The position numbers and the translations under genes were made by a program. A DNA stretch of 64,000 nucleotides, taken from contig JALCSB010000009.1 of assembly GCA_022653075.1 (NCBI GenBank), forward strand, positions 46,000 through 109,999, in the 5' to 3' direction. Position 1 is the first letter of the stretch. Each line of letters opens with the position of its first letter. Source of the DNA: Intestinimonas sp. Lineage in GTDB: Bacteria; Bacillota; Clostridia; Oscillospirales; Oscillospiraceae. The notes beneath the pieces were generated by a model. It was not told the origin of the DNA. It did no database searches and saw only the letters and a program-made list of their open reading frames with translations. Below are positions 1 to 8,013 of this stretch, piece after piece.

Positions 1-323
1 GTCAGGAAATCGGCGTACGCCCGGTGGTAAACAAGGCGGAGGCCGACCGGATCATCGCATCCATCCCGGGCATTGAAATTAAGGATGCCCAGAACTGGAA
101 CCGCCGGTATCGAGAGAATATGCTGCGCCTGAAAAGCGGCAATCTTACGGAAGTGGCGCGCGTGGTAAAAAGTCTCGCCATCCGTGAAAGTGAGCATGGG
201 CTGTCCACCGGGGAGCGGAAAATGTTGCATTCCGCCAAACAGATTCTGATTTCTGAAATTGTTTTATCGCAGGACTGTAGCTATGAGGACGTGGAGGCCA
301 GAATTAACACCGCACTAGCATAA
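1..323 (+). CDS. CarD-like transcriptional regulator, C-terminal part (cut by window start)
   Basis: The reading frame is open from position 3 and ends in TAA at 321-323; the N-terminal RNA polymerase-interacting domain lies outside the window. The visible part is an all-helical segment with basic and acidic heptads (RRYRENMLRLKSGN, EVARVVKSLAIRE, LSTGERKMLHSAKQIL), typical of the C-terminal DNA-binding domain of the CarD/CdnL family, which binds RNA polymerase beta subunit and stabilises open promoter complexes. A CarD gene directly before ispD-ispF is a common arrangement in Firmicutes. A strong terminator follows at once, so it is transcribed separately from ispD. Family assignment rests on the C-terminal half only. 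Confidence 0.8.
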   Translation, partial: QEIGVRPVVNKAEADRIIASIPGIEIKDAQNWNRRYRENMLRLKSGNLTEVARVVKSLAIRESEHGLSTGERKMLHSAKQILISEIVLSQDCSYEDVEARINTALA

Positions 324-339
324 CCAGTTCCACAGATCT

Positions 340-367
340 AAAAAAGGAGCCGGAAGGCTCCTTTTTT
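340..367 (+). terminator. Rho-independent terminator after the CarD-like gene
   Basis: Perfect 12-bp inverted repeat (aaaaaaggagcc / ggctcctttttt) around a GGAA tetraloop, with an A tract before and T tract after, so it may act in both directions. Confidence 0.9.
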
Positions 368-383
368 GAGGGGAGCGAGAGCC

Positions 384-1115
384 ATGCTGCCTATTTTTAA
401 ACACAGACGGGCAAAAAAATCAGAACCGCGCTGTTCCATGGTTGTTGTGGCCGCCGGATCTTCCACACGGATGGAAGGACAGGACAAGATCATGCTTCCG
501 CTGGGTGATATCCCGGTACTGGCGCGAACGTTACGCGCCCTGGACAGTTGCCGGTATGTGACAGAGCTGATTGTGGTTACACGCAGCGACCTGATCGTGC
601 CGGTTGGACAGATGTGCCATGATTATTTTTTTTCAAAGGTAAAAAAAGTGATCTGCGGTGGAGACACGAGAACACAATCTGTTTTGGCGGGCATTAGGGA
701 GACGGATCCTGATGCCAATCTGATCGCTATCCACGACGGAGCGCGTCCGTTCGTTACGCAGGAAATTTTGGAGGCCGTGATAGAAAAAGCCATGACCTGC
801 GGCGCTGCGGCACCTGCGGTTTCCGTCCATGACACGCTTAAGCGGGCGGAACGTGGGGCGGTGCTGGAAACGCTGGACCGCTCCGTTCTCTATGCAGTTC
901 AGACACCGCAGGTTTTTGAACCAGCCCTGATACGAGCCGCGCTGCAGCGGGCGGAGGCCGAAGGAGCTTTGCTGACCGATGACTGCGCAGCCGTGGAGCG
1001 ACTGGGTGTTACGGTATACCTTACCCGCGGCTCCGAAGAAAACATTAAGCTGACAACGCCTGCGGACCTCAATTTCGCCGCTGGCATATTATGGGGTAGA
1101 GGTGAACCTCTGTGA
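384..1115 (+). CDS. ispD: 2-C-methyl-D-erythritol 4-phosphate cytidylyltransferase IspD
   Basis: Third step of the MEP isoprenoid pathway: joins CTP and MEP to give CDP-methylerythritol. The 243-residue protein has the CTP-binding signature VVAAGSSTRM followed by DKIMLPLGDIPVLARTL near residues 20-50, and the conserved IHDGARPFV block near the middle. A TTG at 366 is in frame, but it sits inside the upstream terminator; the ATG at 384 has a GGGGAG site 8 nt upstream and is chosen. The stop overlaps the ispF start by 4 nt (GTGA), implying translational coupling with the next pathway gene. Length is normal for the family. Confidence 0.96.
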   Translation: MLPIFKHRRAKKSEPRCSMVVVAAGSSTRMEGQDKIMLPLGDIPVLARTLRALDSCRYVTELIVVTRSDLIVPVGQMCHDYFFSKVKKVICGGDTRTQSVLAGIRETDPDANLIAIHDGARPFVTQEILEAVIEKAMTCGAAAPAVSVHDTLKRAERGAVLETLDRSVLYAVQTPQVFEPALIRAALQRAEAEGALLTDDCAAVERLGVTVYLTRGSEENIKLTTPADLNFAAGILWGRGEPL

Positions 1116-1582
1116 GAATTGGACATGGATATGACGTTCATCGATTGGCGGAGGGACGGAAACTGGTTTTAGGTGGTGTGGATGTCCCGTATGAACGTGG
1201 ACTGATGGGGCACTCGGACGCGGATGTTCTGGTCCATGCTACGATGGACGCGCTGCTGGGCGCTGCGGGGCAGGGAGACATTGGCAGGCTATTTCCTGAC
1301 AGTAACCCCGCTTACAAGGGAATATCAAGCCTGGTGCTTCTGGACTATGTGATGGAACGCCTGACTCAAGGCGGACTTCGGGTCGGTAATCTTGACGCAA
1401 CCATTTTGGCACAGCGGCCAAAACTGGCAGACTTTCTCCCCCAGATGCAAAAAAATTTGGCGCTTCACATGGGAATTCCGCCGGAGCGGGTCAATGTCAA
1501 AGCGACCACGGAGGAGGGCTTGGGCTTTACCGGTACCGGGCAGGGAATTGCCGCTCATGCGGTGGTCCTTCTTGAGCCATGA
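1112..1582 (+). CDS. ispF: 2-C-methyl-D-erythritol 2,4-cyclodiphosphate synthase IspF
   Basis: Fifth MEP-pathway enzyme: cyclises CDP-ME 2-phosphate to MEcPP with release of CMP. The 156-residue sequence opens with RIGHGYDVHRL (zinc ligands Asp and His of DxH), then GHSDADVLVHATMDALLGAA with the third zinc-ligand His, and ends with the KATTEEGLGFTGTGQGIAAHA block, all family signatures. GTG start overlapping the ispD stop. IspE and IspH are not in this window; Dxr and IspG are, about 49-53 kb away. A strong terminator follows, so ispD-ispF is a two-gene unit. Confidence 0.97.
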   Translation: MRIGHGYDVHRLAEGRKLVLGGVDVPYERGLMGHSDADVLVHATMDALLGAAGQGDIGRLFPDSNPAYKGISSLVLLDYVMERLTQGGLRVGNLDATILAQRPKLADFLPQMQKNLALHMGIPPERVNVKATTEEGLGFTGTGQGIAAHAVVLLEP

Positions 1583-1594
1583 GATGGTATCGTT

Positions 1595-1640
1595 TGCGCA
1601 CGGACAGGGCGGAGGATCCCGCAGTCCGTGCGCATTTTTT
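1595..1640 (+). terminator. Terminator after ispF
   Basis: Perfect 11-bp stem tgcgcacggac / gtccgtgcgca separated by an 18-nt loop and followed by TTTTTT. It isolates ispDF from the next pair. Confidence 0.85.
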
Positions 1641-1793
1641 ATGCAACAGAGAGGTGGACCACCGCATACAATGGTGTAAGAGACGCACACCCCGGTGTGG
1701 AAAAGAAGCGAATTTCCCGGTGATTTCGCTCCGGCCGATGTGTGTCCCTGTTATGCAACGATATTGCCGAAAGGAAGGGATGATCCTTTCAGT

Positions 1794-2048
1794 ATGATTT
1801 ATTATCTGATCATTTGCCGTTCCCTGACCTATGCCCAGCGGACGGCCGCTGTTCTGGAGCGGGCGGGAATTCCCGGACGGGTTATGCGCGCACCGAAAAG
1901 CATTACCGGCGAGGGGTGCACGCATGCGGTGAAAGTATCGGAACGCAAACTGCCGGACGCCCTTGTGGTGCTTCGCAGGACGGACCTGACGCCCAGCCGC
2001 ATCTATCTGACGGAGTCGGATGGAAGTTACCGCGAGGTTGACCTATGA
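1794..2048 (+). CDS. DUF3343 family protein (putative Se/S carrier)
   Basis: An 84-residue protein beginning MIYYLIICRSLTYAQ; the family's short beta-alpha fold with a central conserved cysteine is visible (GEGCTHAVKV). DUF3343 is catalogued in Pfam as a putative selenium/sulfur carrier-like family and is often next to an EF2568-type class V aminotransferase, as here, where the two genes overlap by 4 nt. The start chosen is the ATG at 1794; a GGAAGG-like site lies about 13 nt upstream, slightly far. Longer in-frame extension upstream shows no family similarity. Its exact biochemical role is unproven; a role as acceptor of persulfide or selenium from the next gene product is inference. Confidence 0.82.
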   Translation: MIYYLIICRSLTYAQRTAAVLERAGIPGRVMRAPKSITGEGCTHAVKVSERKLPDALVVLRRTDLTPSRIYLTESDGSYREVDL

Positions 2049-3160
2049 TCTACCTGGATGCGGCGGCTACGACGCTCCAGAAACCGCCTGAGGTGCGCCG
2101 TGCGGTCATGAAGGCGATAGAGACCATGGCCAGCCCCGGCAGGGGCAGCCACAGGCCGGCCATGCTGGCTGCCGATACCGCGTTTGCCTGCCGTCAGGCT
2201 GCGGCGGAACTGTTCCAGGTAAAAGAGCCGGACCATGTGGTGTTCACGCTCAATGCCACCCACGGGCTGAATATCGCGATCCATTCCGTGGTACACCCGG
2301 GCGATACTGTGCTTATTTCCGGCTATGAGCACAATGCCGTGACGCGGACGTTGGCGGCACTGGACGGTGTAACGGTCAAAATTGCCGCCGCACCGCTGTT
2401 TAAGCCGGACGCGATGCTGCGCGCGTTTGATCGGGCATTTACCAAGGAAGTCTCCGCCGTTGTTTGTACGCACGTCTCCAACGTGTTTGGCTATGAACTG
2501 CCGATTGCGGACATTGCCGCGCTGTGTCAGCAGCACCAGGTTCCGCTGATCGTAGACGCCTCTCAGTCGGCCGGCTGCCTGCCGGTGCACATGGATGAAC
2601 TGGGCGCGGCGTTTATCGCCATGCCGGGGCATAAGGGCCTGTTTGGACCGCAGGGAACGGGGTTGCTGCTATGCGGCGATGTCCCGGCTCAGCCACTGCT
2701 TATGGGCGGAACCGGCTCGATTTCTGCCATTCAGGAAATGCCTGAGTTTTTACCCGACCGGCTGGAAGCCGGGACGCAGAATATTGCCGGAATCGCGGGG
2801 CTTCTGGAGGGAATTCATTTCATTCAGCGGCATGGAACCGCATGGATTCTGGAGCATGAGCGGTCATTGGCCGCGCGTGCAGCCAGCCGGCTGAGCGGCT
2901 ATGGAGTGCACACGTTTGTCTCGCCCGGTATGGCCTGGCAGATCGGCGTGCTGTCTTTCCAGGTCACCGGCATGGATTGTGAGGCGGTGGCCGAGCAGTT
3001 GGGCGACCGCGGAATCGCAGTTCGTGCGGGTCTGCACTGCGCCCCTCTGGCGCACCGGTCGGCCGGAACCTATACGTCCGGAACCGTACGTGCCAGTTTC
3101 TCCCCCTTCAACACAGAGCGAGACGCCGACACGCTGGCCCGGACCGTGGCGGCGCTGTGA
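2045..3160 (+). CDS. Cysteine desulfurase family protein (EF2568-type class V aminotransferase)
   Basis: A 371-residue fold-type I PLP enzyme. Seen: N-terminal IYLDAAATTLQKPPEV, the ATHGLNIAI segment, the cofactor Asp/Gln region VDASQSAG, the Schiff-base lysine in MPGHKGLFGPQGTG, and a cysteine in the C-terminal active loop (VRAGLHCAPLAH) comparable to the catalytic Cys of SufS/CsdB enzymes. It fits the EF2568 subfamily, which in other Firmicutes travels with DUF3343 and selenium-metabolism genes, rather than housekeeping IscS/NifS. ATG overlaps the DUF3343 stop (ATGA), so the two are coupled. Likely chemistry: release of S (or Se) from cysteine or selenocysteine; substrate is not determinable from sequence. 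Confidence 0.88.
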   Translation: MIYLDAAATTLQKPPEVRRAVMKAIETMASPGRGSHRPAMLAADTAFACRQAAAELFQVKEPDHVVFTLNATHGLNIAIHSVVHPGDTVLISGYEHNAVTRTLAALDGVTVKIAAAPLFKPDAMLRAFDRAFTKEVSAVVCTHVSNVFGYELPIADIAALCQQHQVPLIVDASQSAGCLPVHMDELGAAFIAMPGHKGLFGPQGTGLLLCGDVPAQPLLMGGTGSISAIQEMPEFLPDRLEAGTQNIAGIAGLLEGIHFIQRHGTAWILEHERSLAARAASRLSGYGVHTFVSPGMAWQIGVLSFQVTGMDCEAVAEQLGDRGIAVRAGLHCAPLAHRSAGTYTSGTVRASFSPFNTERDADTLARTVAAL

Positions 3161-3173
3161 ACTGATTTTGCAG

Positions 3174-3210
3174 AAACGGCAGTGGGCGTAAGGCCACTGC
3201 CGTTTCCGTT
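3174..3210 (+). terminator. Terminator after the desulfurase-like gene
   Basis: 12-bp stem aaacggcagtgg / ccactgccgttt with an 8-nt loop and a short T-rich tail. Confidence 0.75.
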
Positions 3211-3306
3211 TGAATAGGCTTTCAATTTAGCAGCCAACTTGGAAAGCCATGTACAAAACAGGCATGATTTAAAAAGGTTTTGAGCAAATTTACGAACCGT
3301 TTCCCT

Positions 3307-3335
3307 TGCCATTTGAGGCAGAATACAGTATAATA
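3307..3335 (+). promoter_or_regulatory. Sigma-A type promoter for cdaA
   Basis: TTGCCA (3307-3312), 17-nt spacer, TATAAT (3330-3335). It lies 67 nt before the cdaA start and after the preceding terminator, so it probably drives the cdaA-cdaR operon. Confidence 0.7.
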
Positions 3336-3401
3336 TTTCAAATGGGGACTCCTGCAGTTTATGGAAGCGGGATGCAGACCAAAACATAGGAGATAGCTGG
3401 A

Positions 3402-4268
3402 ATGGAAGTTGTGCAGTGGCTCAGTACGTACATCAAAATATTTTCGCTCAGCGACCTGGTAGATATCTCCATTATCGCATATATCGTCTATCGGGTTCTG
3501 ATTTTGGTGCGCCATAGCCGTGCCGCTCAGGTGGCAAAGGCGATCCTTCTGCTCTTGATTGCGTTGGGCCTGTCATCGGTATTTAAACTCAAAGTCATGA
3601 ATTTTGTGCTGGGCCGCGCCGTAGAGATGGGCATGCTGGCCCTTATTGTTGTGTTTCAGCCGGAAATTCGTCAGTTTCTGGAGCAACTGGGAAGCAGTTC
3701 CCTGGGCGATATGTTTGGCAGGGAGGAAGCCCCAACCGAAATAGAGGGTGCCATACAGCAGACCGTCTTGGCCTATCGGTCCATGTCCAAAGACAAGGTC
3801 GGTGCGCTGATGGTGTTTGAACGAAAAAATCTGCTTGGCGATATTATTAAAACGGGTACGGTGCTGGACGCAACCGTATCGGCGGAATTGCTGAAAAATT
3901 TATTCTGGGACAAGGCACCGCTTCACGACGGCGCTGTCATCATCCGCGGCGGAAGAATCGCCGGGGCGGGGTGTATGCTTCCGCTGTCTGGAAATACCAA
4001 TCTTTCACGGGACCTTGGCATGCGCCACCGCGCCGGAATCGGCATGAGCGAGCATTCCGACGCGGTGGTTGCCATTGTGTCGGAGGAAACGGGTTCTATT
4101 TCTGTAGCCGTGGGCGGAATGCTGAAACGGCATCTTGCGCCGGAGACGCTGGAACGTCTGCTGCACAATGAGCTGATACCAAATCAGGAGCCTGCCGTGC
4201 CGTCCAGGCTGTCCAGGCTATTCCGGCAAAAAAAGGGAGAGCAAACGGATGGGAAAGAACTTCACTGA
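3402..4268 (+). CDS. cdaA: Diadenylate cyclase CdaA
   Basis: Membrane-bound c-di-AMP synthase (2 ATP to c-di-AMP). Three hydrophobic segments occupy roughly residues 20-85, followed by a DisA_N catalytic domain with the DGA motif at 176-178 and the RHR motif at 208-210 (RHRAGIG), the two signatures needed for diadenylate cyclase activity. Total 288 residues, normal for CdaA. The ATG at 3402 has AGGAGA 8 nt upstream. The 3' end overlaps cdaR by 20 nt, matching the usual cdaA-cdaR(-glmM) order; glmM is not adjacent here. c-di-AMP controls potassium and osmolyte balance in Firmicutes. Confidence 0.96.
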   Translation: MEVVQWLSTYIKIFSLSDLVDISIIAYIVYRVLILVRHSRAAQVAKAILLLLIALGLSSVFKLKVMNFVLGRAVEMGMLALIVVFQPEIRQFLEQLGSSSLGDMFGREEAPTEIEGAIQQTVLAYRSMSKDKVGALMVFERKNLLGDIIKTGTVLDATVSAELLKNLFWDKAPLHDGAVIIRGGRIAGAGCMLPLSGNTNLSRDLGMRHRAGIGMSEHSDAVVAIVSEETGSISVAVGGMLKRHLAPETLERLLHNELIPNQEPAVPSRLSRLFRQKKGEQTDGKELH

Positions 4269-5496
4269 CAGTCGAGCATTCAATATTGTTCTGGCCATCC
4301 TGATTTCACTGGCGTTGTGGGCCTATGTGGTGACCAGTGTAAATCCAAACGCGGACGTATCCCTGCACAATTTTTCGGTTACTCTGGTGGGGGAGGACGT
4401 GCTTTCAGGGAAAGGGCTAATGCTTGACCCCGGAACAAAGCTTACCTTGGACCTCAAGCTGACCGGTAATCGCAACGCACTGGCGAAAGTACTGTCCGAT
4501 ACCAGCCATATCTCCATTACCGCGGATGTGTCTGACATTGATTCTACCGGAACGTATACGCTGCCCTGCACCATTACCCTGCCCAATACGATTACGTCGG
4601 GAACCGTCACCGTGGAAGACCGCGCAGAAAAGACCATTACGCTGGGCATATCTAAAATGATGAAAAAAACGATAGCGGTACAAGGTACGTTTATTGGCAC
4701 CGTATCTAAAAACTACCGTACCAATCCGTTTACGATCAGTCCCTCCAGCATTCAGATTCAGGGGCCGGAAGACATCGTCAAGCAGGTCGATCATGCCCTG
4801 GTCACCATTTCTGGGAATAATCTGACCAAGTCCTTCAGCGGAGAGGAGAGCTTTTCACTGATTGGAACAGACGGCAAAACCATTAATGATTCCAACATTG
4901 TGTCTGATGTAGATACCGTGAATGTATCGATGCCGGTGGTTATGACGCAGGAGATTTCTCTGGACGTTACTTTTACGGAAGGCGGCGGTGCTACCATGGA
5001 CGACGTGGATTATTCCATCAGCCCGTCCTCCATATGGATTTCAGGCGATGCCGATGCAGTTACACCCTTGGTTGGAAAGTCACTGTCTCTAGGGGAGATC
5101 GACCTGTCTGCGGTAGAGGATTCGGGGACGTATAGCTTTCCCATCGTACTTGACAGCGCACTGACTAACGACAGCGGCGAAGATGAAGCTACGGTGACGG
5201 TAACAATTAAGAATTTGACGACGAAAACACTGGATGCGCAGAATATCGACATCATCAATGTGCCCAGCGGATTTACCGCTGCGGCCGTCACACAGTCTCT
5301 CCAGGTGCGTGTACGTGGAACAGAAGCCCAGCTGGATTCCGTCAGTGATTATCAGCTTCGTGTTGTGGCTGATCTGGAGGGGAAAAACCTCTCAATGGGC
5401 CAGTTCCGCTTTCCGGCGAAAATCTACCTGGACAATGACAGCGGGGCCGGCGTTGTTGGTGGCGACTACTATATCGTAATATCAATCCAGAAGTAA
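4249..5496 (+). CDS. cdaR: YbbR-domain protein CdaR, regulator of CdaA
   Basis: A 415-residue protein with one N-terminal membrane anchor (about residues 12-32, NIVLAILISLALWAYV) and an extracytoplasmic region made of repeated YbbR domains, recognisable by recurring blocks such as ALAKVLSDTSHISITADVSD, SPSSIQIQGPEDIVKQV and SPSSIWISGDADAV. In Bacillus and relatives CdaR binds CdaA and modulates c-di-AMP synthesis from the outer face of the membrane. Overlaps cdaA by 20 nt in another frame. Confidence 0.92.
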   Translation: MGKNFTDSRAFNIVLAILISLALWAYVVTSVNPNADVSLHNFSVTLVGEDVLSGKGLMLDPGTKLTLDLKLTGNRNALAKVLSDTSHISITADVSDIDSTGTYTLPCTITLPNTITSGTVTVEDRAEKTITLGISKMMKKTIAVQGTFIGTVSKNYRTNPFTISPSSIQIQGPEDIVKQVDHALVTISGNNLTKSFSGEESFSLIGTDGKTINDSNIVSDVDTVNVSMPVVMTQEISLDVTFTEGGGATMDDVDYSISPSSIWISGDADAVTPLVGKSLSLGEIDLSAVEDSGTYSFPIVLDSALTNDSGEDEATVTVTIKNLTTKTLDAQNIDIINVPSGFTAAAVTQSLQVRVRGTEAQLDSVSDYQLRVVADLEGKNLSMGQFRFPAKIYLDNDSGAGVVGGDYYIVISIQK

Positions 5497-5507
5497 GGAG
5501 ATTTATC

Positions 5508-5924
5508 ATGACTCAAACCGCGACAGTAAGCCGCACCCTGCAAAATGGGATGGCGGAGATTTGCGTAGTAAGAGAAGGTGCTTGCAGCCATAATTGCAGT
5601 GATTGCCAAGGTTGTATGACGGCGAAGCAGCCTACGGTGTACGCTCAGGCCAAGAATCCGGCGGGCGCTAAAGCGGGGGATATTGTAGTGGTGGAGAGTA
5701 AGAACGGACCGCTGCTTGGAATTGCTGTTGTGGTCTACCTCATTCCCATGCTGTTGCTACTTGCCGGTTATTTCATCGGCTATGCGCTGGGATTTTCCCA
5801 AAATGGCTGTATTTTGGTGGCATTTCTCTTTTTTGTAGTCAGCTTCGGCCTGAGTGTTCTGCTAAACCGCTACGTTAAACAAAACCGCGCGGTGACCATG
5901 ACGATTACCAAGGTTGTAGTGTAA
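5508..5924 (+). CDS. RseC/MucC-like membrane protein (SoxR-reducing system family)
   Basis: A 138-residue protein with a short cytoplasmic N-terminal domain holding a cysteine cluster (C-x3-C-x2-C-x2-C, in GACSHNCSDCQGC) followed by two membrane helices (about residues 70-92 and 98-117). This is the RseC_MucC family layout; the E. coli member RsxC-cluster RseC takes part in reduction of SoxR, while Firmicute members are uncharacterised and often sit near rnf genes or, as here, after cdaR. The AAGGAG site 8 nt upstream supports the ATG. A redox or Fe-S role is inference from the cysteines. Confidence 0.8.
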   Translation: MTQTATVSRTLQNGMAEICVVREGACSHNCSDCQGCMTAKQPTVYAQAKNPAGAKAGDIVVVESKNGPLLGIAVVVYLIPMLLLLAGYFIGYALGFSQNGCILVAFLFFVVSFGLSVLLNRYVKQNRAVTMTITKVVV

Positions 5925-5927
5925 TTT

Positions 5928-6812
5928 ATGTTTGGCTATGTGCGGCCCAGAAAAGACGAGCTTAAGGTCCGGGAACTGGATGACTATCAGGCGGTTTACT
6001 GCGGGTTATGCCATACGCTCGGCCGCCGGTACGGCCTTTTCCCTCGGCTCTTTCTAAACTATGATTTTACCCTTTTGGCGATGCTGCTTGCTCCGGTTTC
6101 GGATAGGCCTCAGGTGGAATACCGGCGGTGTCCTGCCTGCCCGCTGCATCGAAAGCGGGTGTGCTCCGGAGGAACATGGCTGGACATTGCCGCAGATGAA
6201 AGCGTCATTTTAACTTACTGGAAACTGCGTGACAGCGTGGCAGATAGCGCGTCATGGAAAAAGCGCCTATCGGCGCGGCTTCTATCCACACTAATGAGAC
6301 GTGCCTACCGAAAGGCCGCCGCACGAAGGCCCGAATTTGACCGCGTTGTAACCGATTGCCTCTGTGAGCTGGAACGGCTGGAACGCCAATCCAGTCCCTC
6401 GCTTGACCATACGGCGGATACCTTTGCCAGAATTCTTCAGACTGCGGCCCCCCCATCCGGCGAAGAAGCACGAGACCGGGTAAATGCACAGATCCTCTAT
6501 CATGTCGGGCGCTTCATCTATTTGGCCGATGCCTGGGACGACTTGGAGGAGGACCGCCGGAGCAAAACATACAATCCGCTGCTGTATCGTTTTCCGGACG
6601 GGCCGGAGGTGCACCGGGACGAGGTGGCGCTTACCCTGCGGCATTCCCTGAATTTGGCGGCTTCTGCCTATAATCTTGCGGAATTCGGCGGTTGGAGCGG
6701 TATCCTTGCCAACATTCTCTATCTTGGCCTGCCAGCTGTGGCACAGCTGGTACTTACTGGTCAGTTTCAAGACATTAAGAAAATAATGAGCAGGAGAAGA
6801 CACTATGAATGA
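5928..6812 (+). CDS. DUF5685 family protein
   Basis: A 294-residue protein, mostly helical, of unknown function. The N-terminus has GYVRPRKDELKVRELDDYQAV followed by C25-x2-C28, and a second cysteine set (CPACPLHRKRVC) lies near residue 65-76, suggesting a metal site. The C-terminal half has an acidic motif, DAWDDLEEDRR followed by YNPL, that looks like the Asp-rich sites of helical-bundle enzymes; the resemblance is visual only. It overlaps the following J-domain gene by 8 nt, so the two are probably co-translated. DUF5685 genes are frequent beside J-domain genes in clostridia (recollection, not checked). Confidence 0.78.
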   Translation: MFGYVRPRKDELKVRELDDYQAVYCGLCHTLGRRYGLFPRLFLNYDFTLLAMLLAPVSDRPQVEYRRCPACPLHRKRVCSGGTWLDIAADESVILTYWKLRDSVADSASWKKRLSARLLSTLMRRAYRKAAARRPEFDRVVTDCLCELERLERQSSPSLDHTADTFARILQTAAPPSGEEARDRVNAQILYHVGRFIYLADAWDDLEEDRRSKTYNPLLYRFPDGPEVHRDEVALTLRHSLNLAASAYNLAEFGGWSGILANILYLGLPAVAQLVLTGQFQDIKKIMSRRRHYE

Positions 6813-7413
6813 CCCATATCAAGTGCTGGGCGTCAGTCCGAATGCCAGCGACGAGGAAGTAAAACGAGCTTACCGTGAACTGGCCAGAAAGTATCACCCT
6901 GACAACTATCAAAATAATCCGCTGGCGGATCTGGCTGAGGAGAAGATGAAGGCGATTAACGAAGCCTACGATGCCATTAATAAGGCACGCAGTGGTTCCG
7001 GCGGCGGATATCAGTATCAGTCCGGTGGTTATCAGCAGTCCGGTTACCAACAATCCGGATACCAGCAAAATACCTCCGGCGGTACGGTTTATTCCCGGGT
7101 CCGCCAGTCAATTAACCTTGGAAATCTGAATCAGGCGGAACAGCTTCTGCGCACAGTACCGGAACAAAGCGGCGAATGGCACTTCCTGATGGGAAGCATT
7201 GCTTATCGGAGAGGCTGGCTTGACGAAGCGATGCAGCAGTTTCAGATCGCCTGCAATATGGAGCCGGGAAATACGGAATACCGTCAGGCGTATAACATGA
7301 TGCAGCAGGGCGGACAGGCCTACCGTCCTGCCGGATACGGCATGGACCAGTCCTGTGATATGTGCAGCACGCTGCTGTGCCTGAACTGCCTTTGCAGCAG
7401 CTGCGGACGCTGA
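6805..7413 (+). CDS. J-domain protein with TPR-like segment and cysteine-rich tail
   Basis: A 202-residue protein. Residues 3-62 form a DnaJ J domain with the HPD motif at 31-33 (RKYHPDNY), so it should stimulate a DnaK-type ATPase. A Gly/Gln/Tyr/Ser linker follows, with three tandem QQSGY-type repeats around residues 75-92. Residues about 100-170 hold TPR-like helices (AEQLLRTVPEQSGEWHFLMG, GWLDEAMQQFQIACNMEPGN). The last 20 residues carry six cysteines (CDMC..LLCLNCLCSSCG), suggesting metal binding or palmitoyl-like membrane contact. It is not canonical DnaJ: the zinc-finger and C-terminal domains are absent. Confidence 0.85.
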   Translation: MNDPYQVLGVSPNASDEEVKRAYRELARKYHPDNYQNNPLADLAEEKMKAINEAYDAINKARSGSGGGYQYQSGGYQQSGYQQSGYQQNTSGGTVYSRVRQSINLGNLNQAEQLLRTVPEQSGEWHFLMGSIAYRRGWLDEAMQQFQIACNMEPGNTEYRQAYNMMQQGGQAYRPAGYGMDQSCDMCSTLLCLNCLCSSCGR

Positions 7414-7416
7414 ACT

Positions 7417-7959
7417 GTGATGAATAATAACACACATCGCGCGGGCGCCCGTCGTGTTGCGCAGACGGCAATGATGACCGGACTATCTCTCCTTATCCTA
7501 TGGCTTTCCTGCCTTATTCCATCAGGAAAACTGGGCATTGTGGCTGCCGCCGGTCTTGCCCCCGCTGCCGCTACGGTTTCAGGTGGAGTTGGTGCGGGCC
7601 TGCTGTGTTATGCGGGTACCGCACTGCTTAGCTTACTTTTACTCCCGGATAAGGCAAACGCTCTGCTATATCTGATTTTCTTTGGGCTGTACCCCATGGT
7701 AAAGTGTGGAATTGAGCAGCTGCGCAGATTCTGGCCGGAGCTGTTACTGAAACTGCTGTTTTTTAACGGCGTGCTCAGTGCCTGTTGGTTTCTTCTGCGG
7801 TGGATATTAATGGCTGAGGCAGTGCTTTCCAATGTGGCGCTGTGGGTGGTATATCTGCTCGGGAATGTGATTTTTCTTTTCTATGATTTTGGCTTTTCAC
7901 GATTGATTACTTTTTATTCGATAAGAATGAATCCTTTTATCAAGCGTACGGGACGGTAG
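7417..7959 (+). CDS. Conserved hypothetical multi-pass membrane protein
   Basis: About 180 residues with five hydrophobic segments spread over the whole length (for example TGLSLLILWLSCLIPS, GVGAGLLCYAGTALLSLLLL, ALLYLIFFGLYPMV, WVVYLLGNVIFLFYDFGF). Starts at GTG 7417 or ATG 7420; no strong ribosome binding site, so translation may be coupled to the J-domain gene 3 nt upstream. The size and helix pattern recall small ECF-type S components or DUF2232-like proteins, but no signature decides this. Last gene of the cdaA-led run. Confidence 0.6.
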   Translation: MMNNNTHRAGARRVAQTAMMTGLSLLILWLSCLIPSGKLGIVAAAGLAPAAATVSGGVGAGLLCYAGTALLSLLLLPDKANALLYLIFFGLYPMVKCGIEQLRRFWPELLLKLLFFNGVLSACWFLLRWILMAEAVLSNVALWVVYLLGNVIFLFYDFGFSRLITFYSIRMNPFIKRTGR

Positions 7960-8013
7960 GAATACTGAACCGCACAGCGGTTTAAAATTAACTAGGAAAG
8001 GAGGGACCTCCTC

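Noticed and set aside
2027..2632. A 201-codon minus-strand frame
   Set aside because: Antisense to the desulfurase-like gene; rich in Arg/His/Gly as typical of shadow frames in GC-rich DNA.
7968..7983. Terminator after the membrane protein gene
   Set aside because: Only a 6-bp stem with 3-nt loop; too weak to call.
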